The notes beneath the pieces are model-generated. The model did not search any database. It was not told the DNA's origin and was given only the letters and a program-made list of their open reading frames with translations. Below, piece after piece: positions 59,482 to 64,000 of a stretch of 64,000 nucleotides of DNA (its first letter is position 1; the number at the start of each line of letters is the position of its first letter). The stretch comes from Fusarium oxysporum f. sp. lycopersici 4287. Lineage: Eukaryota > Ascomycota > Sordariomycetes > Hypocreales > Nectriaceae. The stretch covers positions 2,241,839 to 2,305,838 of the forward strand of contig NC_030989.1 in assembly GCF_000149955.1 (NCBI RefSeq), read 5' to 3'. Both the position numbers and the translations under genes were made by a program.

Positions 59482-61590
59482 GACCTGTCGCTGATCAAGT
59501 CGGCGAGGGGCCGAAGCTGCGATGGATACCAAATGCCGGCTCGCCCTACGACGATACAACATCGTCGTTGGGGTTGAGACGGTTCGGTTGTAACTTGGAA
59601 TGCCTGGGGTGTTCGCTGTCGCTTGTTTTTGCAACCAAAACATGGGGCGTTCAACATCGGGTCCGAGACGTGAATGTCGTCTTGATGGGTCATTTCAACC
59701 TGACCCATACCTTCCTATTTGTTCTTTTCTACTGTCACTCAGCGAGTCTGTTCTATTTCGCCCCCAGTGCTTGATGGTTGTTTTGCCAAGGTTAAGTTGG
59801 ATGGAATCTACTTATAAATTTGTTTGGGCTTATTGGTCTAATCAGTCAAAGCTTCTTGGTGGGAAAGCCACGACGAGGCATTTTGAGAAAGATCCGGGGA
59901 GCTCTTGCGATGGAATCTGCATTTCTCAGCAGTTCGATTTCTTTGAGGATAATGGGGCTGCCACAACGGGTCAATCCCGTCATGGTTCTTCGGTACTCCT
60001 CAATACTTTATCCGCGATGGACGGACAGATAAGACGCCAGGCAGTCAAAGAAAAGACAATATTTATTGTAAGGGAGGATGCGGATATGTAAACTATTGTG
60101 AAGGTAGCCAACAGATTTGCGTGTGTATCTCAAACCAACAGGAATCAGAATCTGAACCAAAGACATGACTAACGTTAGGACTGAGGCCACCAAGTGAAGC
60201 TAATCCGCCGCAACCGCGAGTGTGCAACAGACCAAAAAGGGCTGGTGTAGCACCAAATCGCCCCGCACTTTAGGTAGGTCTCGTGTGCCCAGAGCTATTC
60301 TAGCTTGGGTGAAAGAATGGGAAGCATGGAGTGATGGACCATGAAGGATGTGGACAGCATTTAAGATGGTGCCAGAATAGTTGTTATATGCCAGCACGAT
60401 TACCACAGTGATTAAAGTAGTCACGTACAAGGAAATGAGTTATGGATATTGGTCATTGTAGTAGTATTATTTACTACTACCTATGTTAGGTCGTCAGTCA
60501 AGTACATAGCCCCCACGCGATTTGAAGGGTAAAACACCGGTTCTGAACCCTTGTGCATCGGAGGAGTGAGCAAACGAACGATAGGTTGAGGAGGCGAATA
60601 ATAAACATGGCCAGGAGGTTGGTCGGCCGCAAGTTCGAATCGGGCCTGGCCTTTGGCCAACACCACGACAAGTCATTACATAGACGTGTTGTTCTCTGCC
60701 TCGCGGTGGGATATTTTATTCCACAAAATGACCCTCTTTTCCTGCTGAAAAATATCTAAAAATTACTTGGTTGTTCCAGTCAAGTCGAGTCAAAATCGAG
60801 AATCAGACAGAGAGGGCTTAATCCTATTCAATATCTGATGCTTGATAAGGTAACCGAAGGGCCGGGGTTGGCCGGTCCAGGCCGGGGGTGGATGTGCCGG
60901 TGGAGGTCCGGTGGATCAAGCCGGACGCCGTGAGTCCAGCCGCTGGCCTTGACGTGGTCACGCATCGATGGCCGAAAGTCATTGGACCGATTCCCATGAG
61001 CTATTCTCCGATGATCGAAAAGAGCAAGACGATGGTGGAGAGGATAACCACGACAACCAGCACTAGATATCTTTTTATGAGCCATGGCGTGTCACATATC
61101 CTTATTATAGCAATAATCTAGCGAGCCATGGCGGACAGTCAGATGTTATTATCTGGTGCAGGGAGCTGTCATGATCAATATGATGATCAGAGCTACCTGC
61201 CCTACTGAGGGGCTTGAGGAGAGGGGTAGACTATGAGGGGAAGACAGTATCAGGAGGACGGTTTTGGAGTAGCTCGGCTGCATGGCTACAAGAGAGGTCA
61301 AGACAGTGTCACCTAAGCATGGAAGTTAATGTAATGTGGAAGTGGTTTATCATTTGTGAGGGAATTCCGGGCCAGGTTTACTTAGTGGTGAAAGGGCTTA
61401 AGGAGTTTAGTAGAGCTGTGTTTGGTCCAATGCCCAGAGCTTCCCACCCAACCATCCATTCATTCGTGGCACCATGGATGTTAGGTTGACTGACCCTTCT
61501 AGCTGCAGGTACCAAGTTAGGACAAGTCGTTACAAGGATGGCACATGATGCTATCACCGCGTGTGCACAGCATATCATGAAGGGGGTATG

Positions 61591-61605
61591 TTTTTTTTTT
61601 TTTTT
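61591..61605. repeat. Poly-T run, 15 bases
   Basis: Fifteen T in a row in intergenic DNA. Confidence 0.9.
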
Positions 61606-62883
61606 CTACCACCGCCTAAATCGGAGAACTTTATGAATTGTTCAGGTGCTTTGACAACAACGACCCTGAATAGAGCAACAGCTATCCAATTTTGGTTCAG
61701 AGCTTGAAGGGTTCAGGGGTGATCATGAGCGGGTGCTGCCGGATAGCGCGGGGCTAGTGGGCCGGCTTCTAACTCAAGACGGGATACGCACTATGTGTCT
61801 AGCTAAGTGAACAATTACCGCCAGCAAACACTTCAGGTACCGCTGAAAGATGCACAAGTGCACCTCACAATTCTAGAGCACTTCCATGGCAGCTCACGGC
61901 ATGCGAAGCCCTATATCTCTGCCCACGATGGGGGCTATGGATCTGCCCAGGCCTGATCGTGTCTGTGATTCGACCCAACGTGATAGACTATGATGCGATG
62001 TGATGCAGAACCCATGCCCTGCCCACGCCTGACAGAGAGGGGATGGGTACTTGCGACTACTTCTAGCTGGATACAGGAAGAGCACGAGAGGGTCAGATGT
62101 CAGCGAGTCACAGAGCCACAGTCACAAGAGGTGCATGATAGGGCCCTTTGACTTGTTATGAGACGCAACGGGAGGGCTGGGTTGGCTGAGACAATGGGCG
62201 TCCGGTCACCTTCTGGACGCAGCAGCAGAACGTCTGGGCAGAGACATTCAGTAGACAGGCCCTAAACAGACCAGGTACCTGAGCCAGTCAGTACCTCCAA
62301 AGTAGAGTCCACCTTCACGACACCTTCTCAGGGCATCCCATCCGGGTGATCTTCTCTCTTTAGCTGCATCTTCCTTTTTCTCTCTCTCTCCCTCTTTCGA
62401 CTTCCCCCCTCGAGCCTCTCCTCCTCTTCTCTTTTACAGACAGAGCCTCTAGAGTCTCCAGTCTCCATTTCTCAGAGCAATTGCTCCAATTGCCTTGAGC
62501 AATTAACAGAACAAACATAAACGCATATCCATCCACGCATCCCTGCCTCGTCTATTCGGTCAAGGGCCTTGCAATTGCATCGCAGCTTTGTCACATTCAA
62601 TACCGGATACCTTACCCTGGTGTCCAGGCTCTTGTTATTACTCACTACCTCACCGTACCGTGCCTATCTGGAGCCACGAGGATTACTCACAGTCTCGGGT
62701 ACCAATCGATCTTTGTGTGCTCTTACTCATCTCGCATCTTGGACCTGGCCATTCATCTTTGACTCTCTTGTTTCTTGTTGTGTTGGGCGTCAAAGGTGTC
62801 GGTCCAAGCAGCAATTGACCGACTAGACTAAGGAACAGACAACTCACCATTCGACTTAGGCCACTCACAATACCTCACATCAC

Positions 62884-62920
62884 CTTGCCTTGCTTTGCCT
62901 TGCCTTACCGTACCGTACGG
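62884..62920. repeat. Drifting pentamer repeat
   Basis: About seven 5-base units in register, CTTGC or TTTGC first, then CTTAC and CGTAC twice, lie in the C/T-rich leader of the VOC-like gene. Confidence 0.75.
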
Positions 62921-63479
62921 ATCCATTCAATTCTCTCTGGGCTTCCGCACGGCACTACCTCAGCTGGACAACTCACTCACTCAGTTACTCATCTCAGGGC
63001 ATCGAATTGGATACGCCTTGTTTCTTACCTTGGGTCGCCTCGGAATCCCTACCCGTTCATTCTCGACCGCCTTCTCTCATCCACTCCGCCACCTCACCCG
63101 GCCAACATTCTTGCTTGCCTCACTGTATTTCTCGCTATCTATTTGGACCTTTCTTCTTCGTGGATTTTTTTCCTTCTAATCTGTCGTTTTTAAAATTTTC
63201 GGTTTTAATTTTCTCCAACAATTTGGGGTTGCTACTCTACTCCTGGTTCTTCATTACTCATCACCGCCAACCTTGACCGATATTCCAGTCTCCCCACCAG
63301 CCCCCTCCTCCTCTTACATATTGCTCAGCCAGTAACGCTCGAGCAACGCATTCGTTCAGTTCCAAAAGTCTTTGGAGATACTCCAAGACTCCAGCAATCT
63401 CGGCCAAGGCATCCGAGCGGGTACCTCACAGCAGGCAGCCGATCGGACAGTCCTGGCACTCAGAGCTCTATAAGAGACC

Positions 63480-64000
63480 ATGACACTACCATTCGTTGAG
63501 GTGTCACATTTGGCACAGTCCTCATCTTTCTACTCGGCAACTCTTCAGCTCATTGGCCTGCGCTTCTTGAACGAGTCACGCGAACAGAACTCGTCCATTG
63601 GGACTATCACTTACGGAATTCCAGCTGGAGCCGGCAAGTCTGGAGGCAAACGTGGTGACGATCAAAAAGGTGGCACGCCAGTTCTGCAGATCCGTGAGGT
63701 TTCTCGACCTTTCGAACCCGTCAAGCTCTCGACTCTGGTCTTTGCGGTACCATCCACTGATGCAGTGATCGACTTCCACGACTGCGCCTTCACCGCGAAT
63801 CCGTGGCTGAGTATTCAAACTGACGGTGACCCAATCTATCCCGGCGGCCCCAGCCCCAGACCTCGTTTAGGCTTTGAAGGCGGTGAAACCCCAAGACGAG
63901 CAACAGTACGTGACCTTGACGGCAACACCATCCAGGTCGTTTATCGACAGCCTACTTGTCCTCGGGATTATTTTGGTCGAATTATCGAATGGACTTATGA
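63480..64000 (+). CDS. Glyoxalase/VOC-superfamily-like protein, N-terminal part (3' end outside window)
   Basis: An open frame starts at the ATG at 63480 and has no stop before the window ends (173 codons). The start reads MTLPFVEVSHLAQSSSFYSA, with later LQLIGLRF. The first strand and helix (HLAQSSSFYSATLQLIGLRF) match the opening of VOC domains, where an extradiol-dioxygenase/glyoxalase half begins with a metal His followed by a helix. AFTANPWLSIQ and TVRDLDGNTIQVVYRQP correspond to the end of such a module; in the last piece the usual metal-binding Glu (DGNxIEVV) is Gln. PRDYFGRIIEWTY continues beyond. It may therefore be a non-catalytic VOC protein or have a longer C-terminal region. No substrate can be inferred. 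Confidence 0.7.
   Translation, partial: MTLPFVEVSHLAQSSSFYSATLQLIGLRFLNESREQNSSIGTITYGIPAGAGKSGGKRGDDQKGGTPVLQIREVSRPFEPVKLSTLVFAVPSTDAVIDFHDCAFTANPWLSIQTDGDPIYPGGPSPRPRLGFEGGETPRRATVRDLDGNTIQVVYRQPTCPRDYFGRIIEWTY

Larger units (their letters stand above)
59482..63479. other. Long intergenic region and leader of the VOC-like gene
   Basis: About 4 kb without a recognisable gene. 59482-60100 is the EMG1 3' flank. 60100-62280 carries scattered short ORFs with no family motif. From about 62330 the sequence turns strongly C/T-rich and keeps this to the ATG at 63480, which suggests a leader or promoter of over 1 kb. Homopolymer and pentamer repeats are listed separately. Confidence 0.5.

Noticed and set aside
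60481..60676. Overlapping minus-strand ORFs with a TTCGAAT motif that recalls a tRNA T-loop
   Set aside because: The flanking bases pair at only three of five T-stem positions, and no acceptor, D or anticodon arm can be found at the right distances. The ORFs show no family features.
62885..63276. Three overlapping ORFs of 94-128 codons before the VOC-like gene
   Set aside because: They are Ser/Leu/Pro-rich products of C/T-rich leader DNA, open in all three frames at once, with no domain.

Overview
The window looks like nuclear DNA of a filamentous ascomycete, most likely a Sordariomycete close to Fusarium. Genes are separate and on both strands. Introns are mostly 48-65 bases with GT..AG ends and CTAAC/CTGAC-like branch sites. 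The proteins are typical of moulds: delta-8 sphingolipid desaturase, a HAUS1 augmin subunit, a CHRD secreted protein and an Atg9 with long disordered tails. The assignment rests on recognised families, not on a database search. It is a draft assembly with one run of N (13991-14969).

Layout. 1-682: C-terminus of pyruvate decarboxylase. About 1461-2664: TAN1. 5818-7446: a divergent phosphotransferase-fold protein. 9570-7715: ecdysoneless/SGT1, head to head with SMC6 (10019-13679). The gap and a gene-poor tract follow. 18617-21836: a ten-exon Gbp2/Hrb1-type SR/RGG protein with three RRMs. 24105-24746: secreted CHRD protein. 25503-24989: SRP14, divergent from SGD1/NOM1 (26057-28672). 29446-31290: mitochondrial dihydrolipoyl dehydrogenase. 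32938-34716: cytochrome b5-fused sphingolipid desaturase. 36100-39438: VAC14, convergent with HAUS1 (40490-39573). 41196-42812: ER TPR/DnaJ co-chaperone. 45204-43812: mitoferrin. 50779-47972: ATG9, divergent from COG6 (51550-53680). 54317-56840: Sap1/Yta6-type AAA ATPase. 57764-57197: mitochondrial uS17, divergent from EMG1 (58580-59481). 63480-64000: start of a glyoxalase/VOC-like protein that runs off the window.

These are mainly core housekeeping genes: rRNA/tRNA maturation (TAN1, SGD1, EMG1), genome maintenance (SMC6), mRNA export and splicing (Gbp2-like), mitochondrial metabolism and iron import (LPD1, mitoferrin, uS17m), and secretion, vacuole and autophagy (SRP14, DnaJ, COG6, VAC14, ATG9). 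No CRISPR array, transposon, rRNA or convincing tRNA was seen.

The points most worth checking are: SGD1, where about 174 bases of its MA3 region are replaced by a piece of a short-chain dehydrogenase gene; SMC6, where two single-base losses break one coiled-coil stretch; an 8-base microexon inside the RNP1 motif of the Gbp2-like gene; the phosphotransferase-fold protein, which seems to lack catalytic residues; and a 14-unit phase-locked hexamer array at 22393-22476. No clearly new multi-gene system was found.
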